DNA of 21,031 nucleotides from Fusobacteriaceae bacterium (GTDB lineage: Bacteria > Fusobacteriota > Fusobacteriia > Fusobacteriales > Fusobacteriaceae), in NCBI GenBank assembly GCA_016938425.1, contig JAFGUR010000039.1, positions 1 to 21,031 of the forward strand, read 5' to 3'. The stretch's first letter is position 1, and every line of letters begins with the position of its first letter. This document shows, piece by piece, positions 8,282 through 15,291 of this stretch. Below the pieces are notes generated by a model, which had not been told where the DNA came from, searched no databases, and was given only the letters and a program-made list of their open reading frames with translations. Position numbers and translations under genes: made by a program.

Positions 8282-9709
8282 ATGAAAAAAATGCTGTTTT
8301 TTCTTTTTACAATTACTACTATATTTGCTTTTGAAGATGTAAATGAAATAAATGAAAAAATTCTTACAAATCCTTATGGATTTAAACAAATAAAGGTTAA
8401 AGAATATAATAATCTTTTTGAAACAACTGAAGCGACTAAAGAAATAATTAATACTTTTAATAATAGGAATAAACTTCTTAGTTCTATTGTTTTAAATGAG
8501 TATGATATATCTATTACAAATTATGAGTATGATAATTCTGGTTCTTTGACAGAAATTAGTAAAAATGGAGAAAAGACCAAATTTTATTATGATGATAATG
8601 GGAAAAAAGTTAAAGAAATTATTGATGGGAATGAAGTTTTTTATAAATATAATAACAATAACCTTATAGCTAAAGAGAATAATAAGGATTTTATTGGTTA
8701 TAAATATGATAAAGATAACAGGATCATAGAGTATATATCTAAAATAAATAATTCTGAAAGAAGAGAAGTTACAAAATATTCTAAAAATAAAATAATTAAA
8801 GAAATTTTTTTGGGAGATAAGAAAATAGAAGAAAATGTTAGTGAATTTGATAAAAAAGGGAATTTAAAAAAATTGACTAAAATTTATTCTGACTCAAATT
8901 TTGAAACTACAGAGTATTTTACAACCTATGATAATAATAAAAATAGAATAGAAAAAACTGAAGTGAAAAACTATATTGATAGTCAGTATACATCTAACGG
9001 AAGTTGGCAATATATAAATACTTATGATAAAAATAATTTACTTGTTAGAGAACAGATTATAGGTAATAGAAATACAGATATTTATTATGTTTATGGAGAA
9101 AATAATAGATTAGAAAAGGCTTTGTATAAAAGTTATAATAAAGATGTCTTAATTTTTTATAGTTATAAAAATGGATTATTACTTGAAATTTCAGAATATA
9201 ATCAATATCCAGAAAAAGATTTAAAAAGTATTAGTCTAAAAGATGTTAGCAATTTATCTAGAAAAGTTACTTATAAATATGTAACTTGGTATAAAGACTA
9301 TTTTGAAAAAGATGGTAAGAATTTTATTCAGATAATAAAAGTTAAAGATAAAGATATTATTTTAAAACTTGAAAAGGCTGGAATAAAAGATATAATAAAT
9401 CAGAAACCTTATTTTATGTCTAATGCTGACTATATATATGCTTTAGAAACATATGCAAATTTATTAAAAGATACAGATAGATATCTAGAATCTATTTTTA
9501 TTTTAGAAAAAATGATAGAATTTGATAGTAAAAATCCTAATTTGTATTTAATTTTAGGGGATTCTTATGTAAAAGAATACAAAAAAAATGGAGAAAAACT
9601 TGAAAAAGATAAGGCTGTTTTAAACTACAAGAAATATAAAACTTTAGCAGGAAAAAATGCTAAATTGACGAAAAATATAGAAGAACTTTTATTAGAAAAT
9701 GATTTTTAA
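8282..9709 (+). CDS. Secreted YD-repeat protein with C-terminal TPR-like region
   Basis: 475 residues. A signal peptide (residues 1-16, cut after IFA) sends it out of the cytoplasm. From about residue 78 to 300 there are some nine repeats of the form YxYDxxGxLxEI (for example YEYDNSGSLTEI, FYYDDNGKKVKEI, YKYDKDNRIIEY, NTYDKNNLLVRE). These resemble the YD/Rhs strands that build beta-spiral surfaces, but in a minimal form and without an Rhs core or toxin tip. The C-terminal part from about 383 to 470 (DYIYALETYANLLKDTDRYLESIFILEKMIEFDSKNPN…) reads as two TPR-like helical repeats, suggesting a protein-binding platform. AGGAGG lies 5 nt before the ATG. It is followed at 12 bp by the isomerase gene. 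The function is unknown. Confidence 0.75.
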   Translation: MKKMLFFLFTITTIFAFEDVNEINEKILTNPYGFKQIKVKEYNNLFETTEATKEIINTFNNRNKLLSSIVLNEYDISITNYEYDNSGSLTEISKNGEKTKFYYDDNGKKVKEIIDGNEVFYKYNNNNLIAKENNKDFIGYKYDKDNRIIEYISKINNSERREVTKYSKNKIIKEIFLGDKKIEENVSEFDKKGNLKKLTKIYSDSNFETTEYFTTYDNNKNRIEKTEVKNYIDSQYTSNGSWQYINTYDKNNLLVREQIIGNRNTDIYYVYGENNRLEKALYKSYNKDVLIFYSYKNGLLLEISEYNQYPEKDLKSISLKDVSNLSRKVTYKYVTWYKDYFEKDGKNFIQIIKVKDKDIILKLEKAGIKDIINQKPYFMSNADYIYALETYANLLKDTDRYLESIFILEKMIEFDSKNPNLYLILGDSYVKEYKKNGEKLEKDKAVLNYKKYKTLAGKNAKLTKNIEELLLENDF

Positions 9710-9721
9710 GGAGAATTATAT

Positions 9722-10183
9722 ATGAAAATTGCATTAGCTGGAGACCATGCTGGGTTTCAAATGAAAGAAGAAGTTAAAAAATATTTAGAAAGTTTAGGTC
9801 ATGAAACTGTTGATTTTGGACCTTTTAATGAAGAATCTTGTGACTTACCTGATTTTATTTATCCTGCTTCTGTTGCAGTAGGGAAAAAAGAAGTTGATAG
9901 AGGAATTTTTATAGACGGAGTAGGGTATGGAAGTGCTATGATTGCTAATAAAATACATGGTGTTTTTGCTGCAGTGTGCCAAGATCCCTTTTGTGCAGGA
10001 TTAGCTCGTTCTCATTCAAATACGAATGTATTGTGTTTAGGAGGGAAATTGATTGGTTCTGCAATTGCTCAAGAAATAGTTAAGACTTGGATGACTACAG
10101 ATTATTTAATTAATGAAAAAAAATATACAAATAGAGTGGATAAAGTTTTAGCAATTGCTGAAAAACACTTAAATAAAATTTAA
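9722..10183 (+). CDS. RpiB/LacAB-family sugar-phosphate isomerase with unusual active-site loop
   Basis: 153 residues, the normal length for RpiB, which interconverts ribose-5-phosphate and ribulose-5-phosphate in the cytoplasm. The family frame is clear: GDHAGF (7-12), DFG (31-33), GIFIDGVGYGSAMIANKI (61-78), SHSNTNVLCLGGKLIG (97-112). However, the E. coli catalytic Cys66 position is Asp65 here, the following GTG is GVG, and the Glu used as base by mycobacterial RpiB is not conserved (SAM). Substrate may therefore be another pentose, tetrose or hexose phosphate; calling it plain rpiB would be unsafe. The AAGGAG site overlaps the end of the upstream gene, implying co-transcription with the YD-repeat protein. 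A terminator overlaps its stop codon. Confidence 0.85.
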   Translation: MKIALAGDHAGFQMKEEVKKYLESLGHETVDFGPFNEESCDLPDFIYPASVAVGKKEVDRGIFIDGVGYGSAMIANKIHGVFAAVCQDPFCAGLARSHSNTNVLCLGGKLIGSAIAQEIVKTWMTTDYLINEKKYTNRVDKVLAIAEKHLNKI

Positions 10184-10204
10184 ATACCCTAATTGGGTAT
10201 TTTT
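10182..10204 (+). terminator. Terminator of the isomerase gene
   Basis: An 8-bp stem (AAATACCC/GGGTATTT) with a 5-nt loop and a T run. The left arm starts inside the stop codon, so the unit ends immediately after the gene. Confidence 0.8.
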
Positions 10205-10329
10205 AATTATATATTATTATTGTAAGAGTGCAAAGGTAATAAAATTTAAAAAGTTTCTTATTTGATCTAATGAAAATTTAATTCTAAGAGAATTCAAATA
10301 TTGAAACAAATAACAACAAAAGCCTAAAA

Positions 10330-10357
10330 AATTATTTGTATGTAATCACAAATAATT
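10330..10357. repeat. 10-bp inverted repeat in the long intergenic gap
   Basis: AATTATTTGT and ACAAATAATT are perfect inverse copies separated by 8 nt. The size and spacing fit either a dimeric regulator site or the boundary of the repeat island that begins just downstream. No promoter with good boxes was found beside it. Confidence 0.4.
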
Positions 10358-10364
10358 GGTATTG

Positions 10365-10618
10365 GTTTAGAGGAGTGGCGAGGATACTTCCTTGCTGTGG
10401 GCTCAGGCTCAATGTCATCAGCTTAATAAAGCTAAGCAATTCCCTTTAAATCCCAATGTCGTCAACTTTAGAGGATTTATTATTCTAAACTGGGCAACCA
10501 CAAGGGATTGTCCTTACAAAATCAATATGTTCTGTAGGGTGCGCCTCTTGTGGGCGCCCTAAGTTGATGACATTGCTCTAAACTTTTCCCCTACAAGGGG
10601 AGACTTGAAGCTTAAGTT
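10365..10618. repeat. GC-rich noncoding island built of inverted and direct repeats (MITE-like or structured RNA)
   Basis: This part of the 510-bp gap is markedly richer in GC than its surroundings (78 of 180 bases in 10381-10560) and has no long reading frame. A 15-mer occurs three times: CAATGTCATCAGCTT (10410-10424), CAATGTCGTCAACTT (10454-10468) and, inverted, AAGTTGATGACATTG (10561-10575). Two 28-nt arms at 10491-10518 and 10533-10560 pair imperfectly (18 of 28 positions) around a 14-nt loop; both contain CCACAAG/CTTGTGG and end in TACA/TGTA. Further hairpins are GCGAGGA-TACT-TCCTTGC (10379-10396) and TCCCCT-ACA-AGGGGA (10587-10601). A TTTAGAG motif also recurs near three of the elements. 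It looks like an interspersed repeat or decayed small mobile element; transcription is not shown. The flanking 10205-10364 holds only AT-rich DNA and the 28-nt palindrome. Confidence 0.55.
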
Positions 10619-10634
10619 TTTTATACAGTAGAAT
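10605..10634 (+). promoter_or_regulatory. Candidate promoter of the alcohol dehydrogenase gene
   Basis: TTGAAG (10605-10610), an 18-nt spacer and TAGAAT (10629-10634) predict a start near 10641. It lies at the downstream edge of the repeat island, so the island is probably outside the transcript. Confidence 0.5.
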
Positions 10635-10639
10635 GAAGC

Positions 10640-10657
10640 TGTTGCAATTTTGCAACA
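10640..10657. promoter_or_regulatory. Operator-like 18-bp palindrome at the alcohol dehydrogenase transcription start
   Basis: TGTTGCAA and TTGCAACA are perfect inverse 8-mers with a 2-nt gap. The site covers the predicted transcription start and lies 36 nt before the ATG, an ideal position for a repressor. The size is like redox regulator Rex sites (18 bp, 8-bp arms), but the half-site is not the usual TTGTGAAW or TTGTTAAN, so the regulator is unknown. Confidence 0.5.
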
Positions 10658-10693
10658 AACTAAAAGTCTAAAAATTAATAAGGAGGATTAAAA

Positions 10694-11863
10694 ATGAACA
10701 ATTTTATCTATGATTTAAGTACAAAAATTTATTTTGGGAAAGGACAAATTGAGAATTTACCCACAGAAATTAAAAAGCATGGTACAAAAGTTTTATTTTT
10801 ATATGGGAAAAATAGTATAAAAAAAATTGGATTATATGATGAAGCAATTAAATTGTTAAATAAAAATAATATAGAATTTGTTGAATTAGCTGGTGTTGAT
10901 CCTAATCCGAGACTATCTACTGTTAAAGAAGGAAGTAGACTATGTAGAGAAAATAATTTGGATTTTATCCTAGCTATTGGTGGTGGTTCTACAATTGATT
11001 GTGCAAAAGCTATAGCTGTTGATGTATTTTATGAAGGGGATACTTGGAATGATTTATATAAATTTGGAAAAGTTGATACCATAAAGAAAGTCTTACCTGT
11101 AGGTTCTATTCTTACTTTAGCAGCAACAGGTTCAGAAATGAATAGGAATACTGTTATATCTAATGAAGAGACTGAAGAAAAATATGGTTTAGGATGTGAC
11201 CTTTTAAAACCAAAATTCTCTATTTTAGATCCAACTTATACTTTTAGTGTACCTAAAAATCAAACGGCTGCAGGATGTGCAGATATTTTATCTCATCTTT
11301 TTGAGCAATATTTTAACCCAATTAAAAAGGGATTTGTTTCAGCGAGAATAGGGGAAGCTATTATGAAAACAGTAATTGAGTATGCACGTATTGCTCTTAA
11401 AGAGCCTGATAATTATGAAGCAAGAGCGAATCTTATGTGGGCAGGAACAGTTGCTTTAAACGGAACAGCTTCTGCAGGAAAACCTGGGGATTGGTCTGTT
11501 CATGGAATGGAACATGAACTAAGTGCTAAATATGATATTACTCATGGGGTAGGGTTGGCAATTTTAACTCCTAGATGGATGGAATATGTTATGAATGATG
11601 AGAATGTTTATAGATTAGCAGATTATGCTAGAAATGTTTGGGGATCAAGAGAAGAAGATGATAAAGCTGCTGCTAAAGAAGGAATAGCTAAAACTAAGGA
11701 TTTCTTTTTATCTTTAGGGATACCAATGACCTTGAAAGAAGTTGGAATTAATGAAGATAGATTAGCAGAAATGGCTAAAAAGGCTACAGAATTTTATAAA
11801 ATTGGTGCTATGAAAAATATGGATTGGCAAGATGTTTATAATATTTATAAAATGAGTTTATAG
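10694..11863 (+). CDS. Iron-containing alcohol dehydrogenase (BdhA/YqhD-like)
   Basis: 389 residues, full length for group III alcohol dehydrogenases, which reduce aldehydes such as butyraldehyde to alcohols with NAD(P)H. The nucleotide site is visible as GGGST (96-100) after the N-terminal domain. The metal ligands align as Asp197 and His201 (CADILSH), His270 (DWSVH) and His284 (DITHG), with a further conserved His274. Each is shifted three residues from E. coli YqhD, the closest family member I can place it with. The preference for NADPH is inferred from that similarity. AGGAGG lies 8 nt upstream of the ATG. It is a single-gene unit with its own promoter, an operator-like palindrome and a terminator, consistent with control by redox state or substrate. 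No partner genes adjoin it. Confidence 0.92.
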   Translation: MNNFIYDLSTKIYFGKGQIENLPTEIKKHGTKVLFLYGKNSIKKIGLYDEAIKLLNKNNIEFVELAGVDPNPRLSTVKEGSRLCRENNLDFILAIGGGSTIDCAKAIAVDVFYEGDTWNDLYKFGKVDTIKKVLPVGSILTLAATGSEMNRNTVISNEETEEKYGLGCDLLKPKFSILDPTYTFSVPKNQTAAGCADILSHLFEQYFNPIKKGFVSARIGEAIMKTVIEYARIALKEPDNYEARANLMWAGTVALNGTASAGKPGDWSVHGMEHELSAKYDITHGVGLAILTPRWMEYVMNDENVYRLADYARNVWGSREEDDKAAAKEGIAKTKDFFLSLGIPMTLKEVGINEDRLAEMAKKATEFYKIGAMKNMDWQDVYNIYKMSL

Positions 11864-11910
11864 AAAATTTTTATGATAATCCTAAATTTGAAATAAGTAG
11901 AATGAATAAA

Positions 11911-11943
11911 TGAGAGCCTATAATTGTTTGGGCTCTTTTTTGT
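11911..11943 (+). terminator. Terminator of the alcohol dehydrogenase gene
   Basis: AGAGCC (11913-11918) pairs with GGCTCT (11931-11936) around a 12-nt loop, followed by a run of T, about 50 nt after the stop codon. Confidence 0.75.
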
Positions 11944-11985
11944 TTAAATTAGTCGGAAATTTAGGGTAAATTATTAATGTTTTTA

Positions 11986-12005
11986 AAATAAACTAATGTT
12001 TATTT
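11986..12005. promoter_or_regulatory. Inverted repeat upstream of the mannoside operon promoter
   Basis: AAATAAAC and GTTTATTT are perfect inverse 8-mers with a TAAT spacer, ending 32 nt before the -35 box. An activator of the MtlR/LicR type would be expected to bind at such a position, so this may be the target of the regulator encoded next door. The rest of the 11944-12147 gap holds only the promoter and a second repeat over the -10 box. Confidence 0.4.
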
Positions 12006-12037
12006 CATTCTTTTTAGTCATAAAAAGTTCAATAAAT

Positions 12038-12066
12038 TTGAAAATAGTACAAATTATGTCTATAAT
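12038..12066 (+). promoter_or_regulatory. Consensus promoter of the mannoside PTS operon
   Basis: TTGAAA (12038-12043), exactly 17 nt, and a perfect TATAAT (12061-12066). The predicted start is near 12073, giving a leader of about 75 nt before AGGTGGTGA and the ATG. Such a good promoter is more typical of a repressed gene than of one that depends on an activator. Confidence 0.75.
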
Positions 12067-12077
12067 GATATGGACAT
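12056..12077. promoter_or_regulatory. Operator-like inverted repeat over the -10 box of the PTS operon
   Basis: ATGTCTATA and TATGGACAT form 9-nt arms with one mismatch around ATGA. The site encloses the -10 element and the transcription start, so a bound protein would block initiation. Confidence 0.4.
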
Positions 12078-12147
12078 TCTTTAGTATTTTAATTAATTTT
12101 TTTTAATGTTAATATTTCTCATGAAGAGATAGATAGGTGGTGATTAT

Positions 12148-14475
12148 ATGAGTTCTTTATCTTTTCGTCAAAAAGATATTATTAAATATCTTTTAAGTCA
12201 AGAAGAACATGTATCAGTAAAACAAATTTCTAAATTATTCAATATTTCGGAAAAAACAATATATCGTGATTTAGATTCTATACAAGATAAGGTTTTGAAA
12301 GAAAATATGAGTATAGAAAAAATTCCAGGAAAAGGAATTAAAATTGTAGGGAAAGCTCAAGATAAAATGAATGTAAATTTAGAGCTTAGAAATAATAATG
12401 AAGTTTTAGAAGAGACTTCTGTTCAAGAAAGAAGAGCTAAAATTTTATTAGATTTATTAGAAGAATCTCCAAATTTCACTTCTATTGATATTTTATCAGA
12501 AAAATACTATATTAGTCGTGCTTCAATTGTCAATGATATATCATATTTAACAAAGGAAATTAATAAATATGATTTAATCATAGAAAAATCTAATAAAGGG
12601 ACTAGAATTGTGGGAAGTGAAAAGAACATAAGAGATATGATGGTTCATTTAATAAATAGTTCTATTCATGAAAAAAATTTAGATAAAAAGCATCTTTTTT
12701 CTGAACGGATAGAAGAATCTACTTATAAAGAATTGGAACATATGTTTGGAACAGAGAGAATTCAAAAAGTGGAAAGTCTTTTATATGACACAGAGTTGGC
12801 ACTAAATTATACCATTGCTGATTCTTATTATATAAATATTGTTACACATTTATTAATAGCTATTCAAAGGATAGAAAATGGAAATCAAGTTTATGAAAAG
12901 AGAAATGATTCTGGATTAGTAGTAGATAAGAATATTTATTCAATTTCAAAGAAGCTTGGTGAAAGTTTAGAAGTTGAATTTAGCATTAAATTACCGAAAG
13001 AAGAGATATTTTTTATTTATCAGTATCTTGTTTCTTCAGGGGTTGGCTCTATATTACAAACTTTAAATATGCCTATATTATTAGAAAAAATTGACCCTAT
13101 TGTAAGAAATATTATAGAAGATATTAATGATTCTATAAATAACAGTTTAAATATAAATATTGATGAAAATAGTTCATTATTTGATAGTTTGACTCTTCAT
13201 ATTAAAGCAATGTTAAACAGACTTTCCTATAAAATACTTATAAAGAATACTCTTTTAGATGAGATAAAAAAAGAACTATTTGAATTATTTGATTTAATAG
13301 GAATAACTCTTTTGCTAATATCAGGTAAATATAATTTGAATAATTTTAGTGAAGATGAAATAGCATATTTAGCAGTTTATTATCAAGCAATATTGGAAGA
13401 AAAAACTAGTATAAAAAATATCATTATAGTTTGTTCCAGTGGAATTGGTTCATCACATTTACTAAAGAATAGAATAAAAAGTGTATTTCCAGAATGGAGA
13501 ATAAAAGATGTAATATCTTTAGAAACCTTAAAAAGAAATTATAATTTAGAAGATGTAGATTTGATAATCTCCACAATAAAAATTACTGATATAAAAAAAC
13601 CGATTGCATATGTTAGTGTGCTTCTTGATGAAAATGATATTGCAATTATAAACAAGTATTTTTTTGATATTAAAGAGAAAGAAAATTTCAAAGAATCACA
13701 TTTCAATTTATCAAAGTATGAAAATAGTTTTATTGAAGTTGATTTTGAAAAACAAAAAAAATATGTTTCTAGTTTGATTAATGAATATTCAAGTAAGAAA
13801 GATAAAATTTTAAAATTTAACACAAGTAATAATATTGAAATTGTTGAAATTCATTCCAAAAAATTAAATGAAAAGATAAAAGTTATTTATTCAAAAAATG
13901 AAATTAATAAAATTATTTTGTTTAAAGAAAAAGATGAAAAATATATAGACATTGATTTAATAAAATTTATCTTTTTATTAGTAAAGAAAAAAGAATTTTT
14001 TGAGTTTAAAGATTTGAATAAACTTTCAAATTTATTTAGTGAAAATCATATAATTTTGAATTCAATGTCTCAAACAAAAGAACAATTGTTACAAGAACTT
14101 TCAGATGAGTTATTAAAAAATAAAATTATTAAATCTGACGAAATATTTTTAGAAGAAATTAGTACTAGAGAAAGTCTAGGACCAACATACGTTGCAAAAG
14201 AAATTGCTCTTCCACATATAATTTCTAATAATGTTTTAAAGGATAGCATTTATATTATAAGAACTCAAAACATTATTAATTGGGATGAAAAGAATAAAAT
14301 TAATTGTATTGTTGTAATTGTAGCTAAAGAGACTAAAATTAAAGAAAAAAGAGAAGAGTTAAAAGCTATTTCAAAAGTAGTGGAATCTCTTTTAGATGAG
14401 GATTTTAGAAATATATTATTAAATGAGAATAAGGAAAATATTTTTACAAATATAAGAAAAATAATTATGGGGTAA
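12148..14475 (+). CDS. PRD-type PTS-regulated transcription activator (HTH-HTH-PRD-PRD-EIIB-EIIA)
   Basis: 775 residues in the MtlR/LicR/ManR architecture that senses sugar through phosphorylation by PTS proteins. Two winged-helix segments lie at about 1-60 (VKQISKLFNISEKTIYRDLDSI) and 92-165 (SEKYYISRASIVNDISYL). Two PRD domains follow with first histidines His234 (VTHLLIAIQR) and His351 (TLHIKAMLNRL). The second histidine of each PRD appears replaced, by Gln in EEIFFIYQYL and Tyr in DEIAYLAVYY. An EIIB-like domain has Cys429 in VCSSGIGSSHLL. The C-terminal EIIA (fructose type) has His690 in IALPHI. DNA-binding rather than RNA antitermination is expected, because no CAT RNA-binding domain is present. 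First gene of the operon, it likely controls its own transcription. Its stop abuts the EIIA gene. Confidence 0.9.
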   Translation: MSSLSFRQKDIIKYLLSQEEHVSVKQISKLFNISEKTIYRDLDSIQDKVLKENMSIEKIPGKGIKIVGKAQDKMNVNLELRNNNEVLEETSVQERRAKILLDLLEESPNFTSIDILSEKYYISRASIVNDISYLTKEINKYDLIIEKSNKGTRIVGSEKNIRDMMVHLINSSIHEKNLDKKHLFSERIEESTYKELEHMFGTERIQKVESLLYDTELALNYTIADSYYINIVTHLLIAIQRIENGNQVYEKRNDSGLVVDKNIYSISKKLGESLEVEFSIKLPKEEIFFIYQYLVSSGVGSILQTLNMPILLEKIDPIVRNIIEDINDSINNSLNINIDENSSLFDSLTLHIKAMLNRLSYKILIKNTLLDEIKKELFELFDLIGITLLLISGKYNLNNFSEDEIAYLAVYYQAILEEKTSIKNIIIVCSSGIGSSHLLKNRIKSVFPEWRIKDVISLETLKRNYNLEDVDLIISTIKITDIKKPIAYVSVLLDENDIAIINKYFFDIKEKENFKESHFNLSKYENSFIEVDFEKQKKYVSSLINEYSSKKDKILKFNTSNNIEIVEIHSKKLNEKIKVIYSKNEINKIILFKEKDEKYIDIDLIKFIFLLVKKKEFFEFKDLNKLSNLFSENHIILNSMSQTKEQLLQELSDELLKNKIIKSDEIFLEEISTRESLGPTYVAKEIALPHIISNNVLKDSIYIIRTQNIINWDEKNKINCIVVIVAKETKIKEKREELKAISKVVESLLDEDFRNILLNENKENIFTNIRKIIMG

Positions 14476-14490
14476 ATGAGGAGAATATAT

Positions 14491-14940
14491 ATGTTAATAG
14501 ATGAAAATCAAGTTTTTCTGAACTTAGATTTAGAAAAGAAAGAAGAAGTTTTAAAATTTATTTCAAATAAAGCATTTGAAATGAACATTGTAGAAAGTGA
14601 AGAAAGATTACTTAAAGAGCTTATTGAAAGAGAAGAAAAATACCCAACAGCAGTAGAAGAATTGATTGCAATTCCTCACTCAAAAAGTACAAACATCAAA
14701 GAAGCTAAATTATTTTTTATAAAGTTAAAAAACAAAATTGATTGGAATTCACCAGATAATTATAAGGTTAAAGTTTTATTTACAATTCTTGTTCCTGAAA
14801 GTGGAGCTCAAAATGAACACATCGCAATTCTTTCAAAAGTAGCAGTGAATCTTTTAGAGGAAGATTTTCAAAACTTCATTTTAGAAGTTGAAGACAAAAA
14901 TCAAATTATTAATTATCTTAAAGAAAATATATTTAACTAA
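14491..14940 (+). CDS. PTS fructose-family EIIA component
   Basis: 149 residues, a stand-alone EIIA of the fructose/mannitol type (PTS_EIIA_2). It takes phosphate from HPr and passes it to EIIB. The phospho-accepting residue is His63 in LIAIPHSKS, preceded by the usual REEKYPTAVE. An ATG at 14476 touches the regulator's stop codon, but GAGGAG (14478-14483) lies inside that extension and 7 nt before the ATG at 14491, so the latter is chosen. It lies between the regulator and EIIB genes. The separate A, B and C subunits contrast with the fused EIIABC MngA of E. coli and recall the split lmo0398-0402 type locus of Listeria (from memory). Confidence 0.9.
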   Translation: MLIDENQVFLNLDLEKKEEVLKFISNKAFEMNIVESEERLLKELIEREEKYPTAVEELIAIPHSKSTNIKEAKLFFIKLKNKIDWNSPDNYKVKVLFTILVPESGAQNEHIAILSKVAVNLLEEDFQNFILEVEDKNQIINYLKENIFN

Positions 14941-14953
14941 AGGAGGAAAAAAT

Positions 14954-15280
14954 ATGAATATAGTAGGAATAACATCATGTATTGCAGGATTAGCTCATAC
15001 TCCTATGGCAGCAAAAGCACTTGAAAAAGCAGGAGATAAATTAGGACATAATGTAAAAATCGAGCAACAAGGGGCAATGGGGATTGTTAATGAACTAAAA
15101 AATCAAGACATTGAAAATGCAGAAGTAGTAATTATCGCTGCTGACAAAGTAATTGATGGAGAAGACAGATTTAAAAATAAAACTGTTGTTAAAGTAAATA
15201 TTGGTCATTGTGTATCAAATGCTGAGGCAGTAATAAAAAAAATTGTTAGTGCAGTAGAAGAAAGAAAAAATAAAAATTAA
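14954..15280 (+). CDS. PTS fructose-family EIIB component
   Basis: 108 residues, the size of a single EIIB-Fru domain. The phosphorylated residue is Cys9 in GITSCIAGLAHTPMAAKALE, the characteristic N-terminal loop that fructose-type EIIB proteins share (TSCxxGxAHTxMAA). It relays phosphate from the EIIA above to sugar bound in EIIC. AGGAGG at 14941-14946 begins right after the upstream stop codon and sits 7 nt before the ATG at 14954, which rules out the longer in-frame start at 14888 inside the EIIA gene. The TAA overlaps by one base with an out-of-phase ATG that precedes the EIIC gene, so the three subunit genes are translationally close. Confidence 0.92.
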   Translation: MNIVGITSCIAGLAHTPMAAKALEKAGDKLGHNVKIEQQGAMGIVNELKNQDIENAEVVIIAADKVIDGEDRFKNKTVVKVNIGHCVSNAEAVIKKIVSAVEERKNKN

Positions 15281-15291
15281 TGGAGGTCAAA

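Noticed and set aside
10365..10618. CRISPR array or T-box/riboswitch in the repeat island
   Set aside because: Repeats are too few, unevenly spaced and of both orientations for CRISPR; no T-box NGGNACC-type motif or known riboswitch core is visible.
13539..13823. Minus-strand 94-residue frame within the regulator gene
   Set aside because: It lies wholly inside a well-supported coding region, with no ribosome site or recognisable protein.
12148..14475. Regulator as a BglG-type RNA antiterminator acting on the internal terminator
   Set aside because: It starts with DNA-binding helix-turn-helix domains and has no CAT RNA-binding domain.
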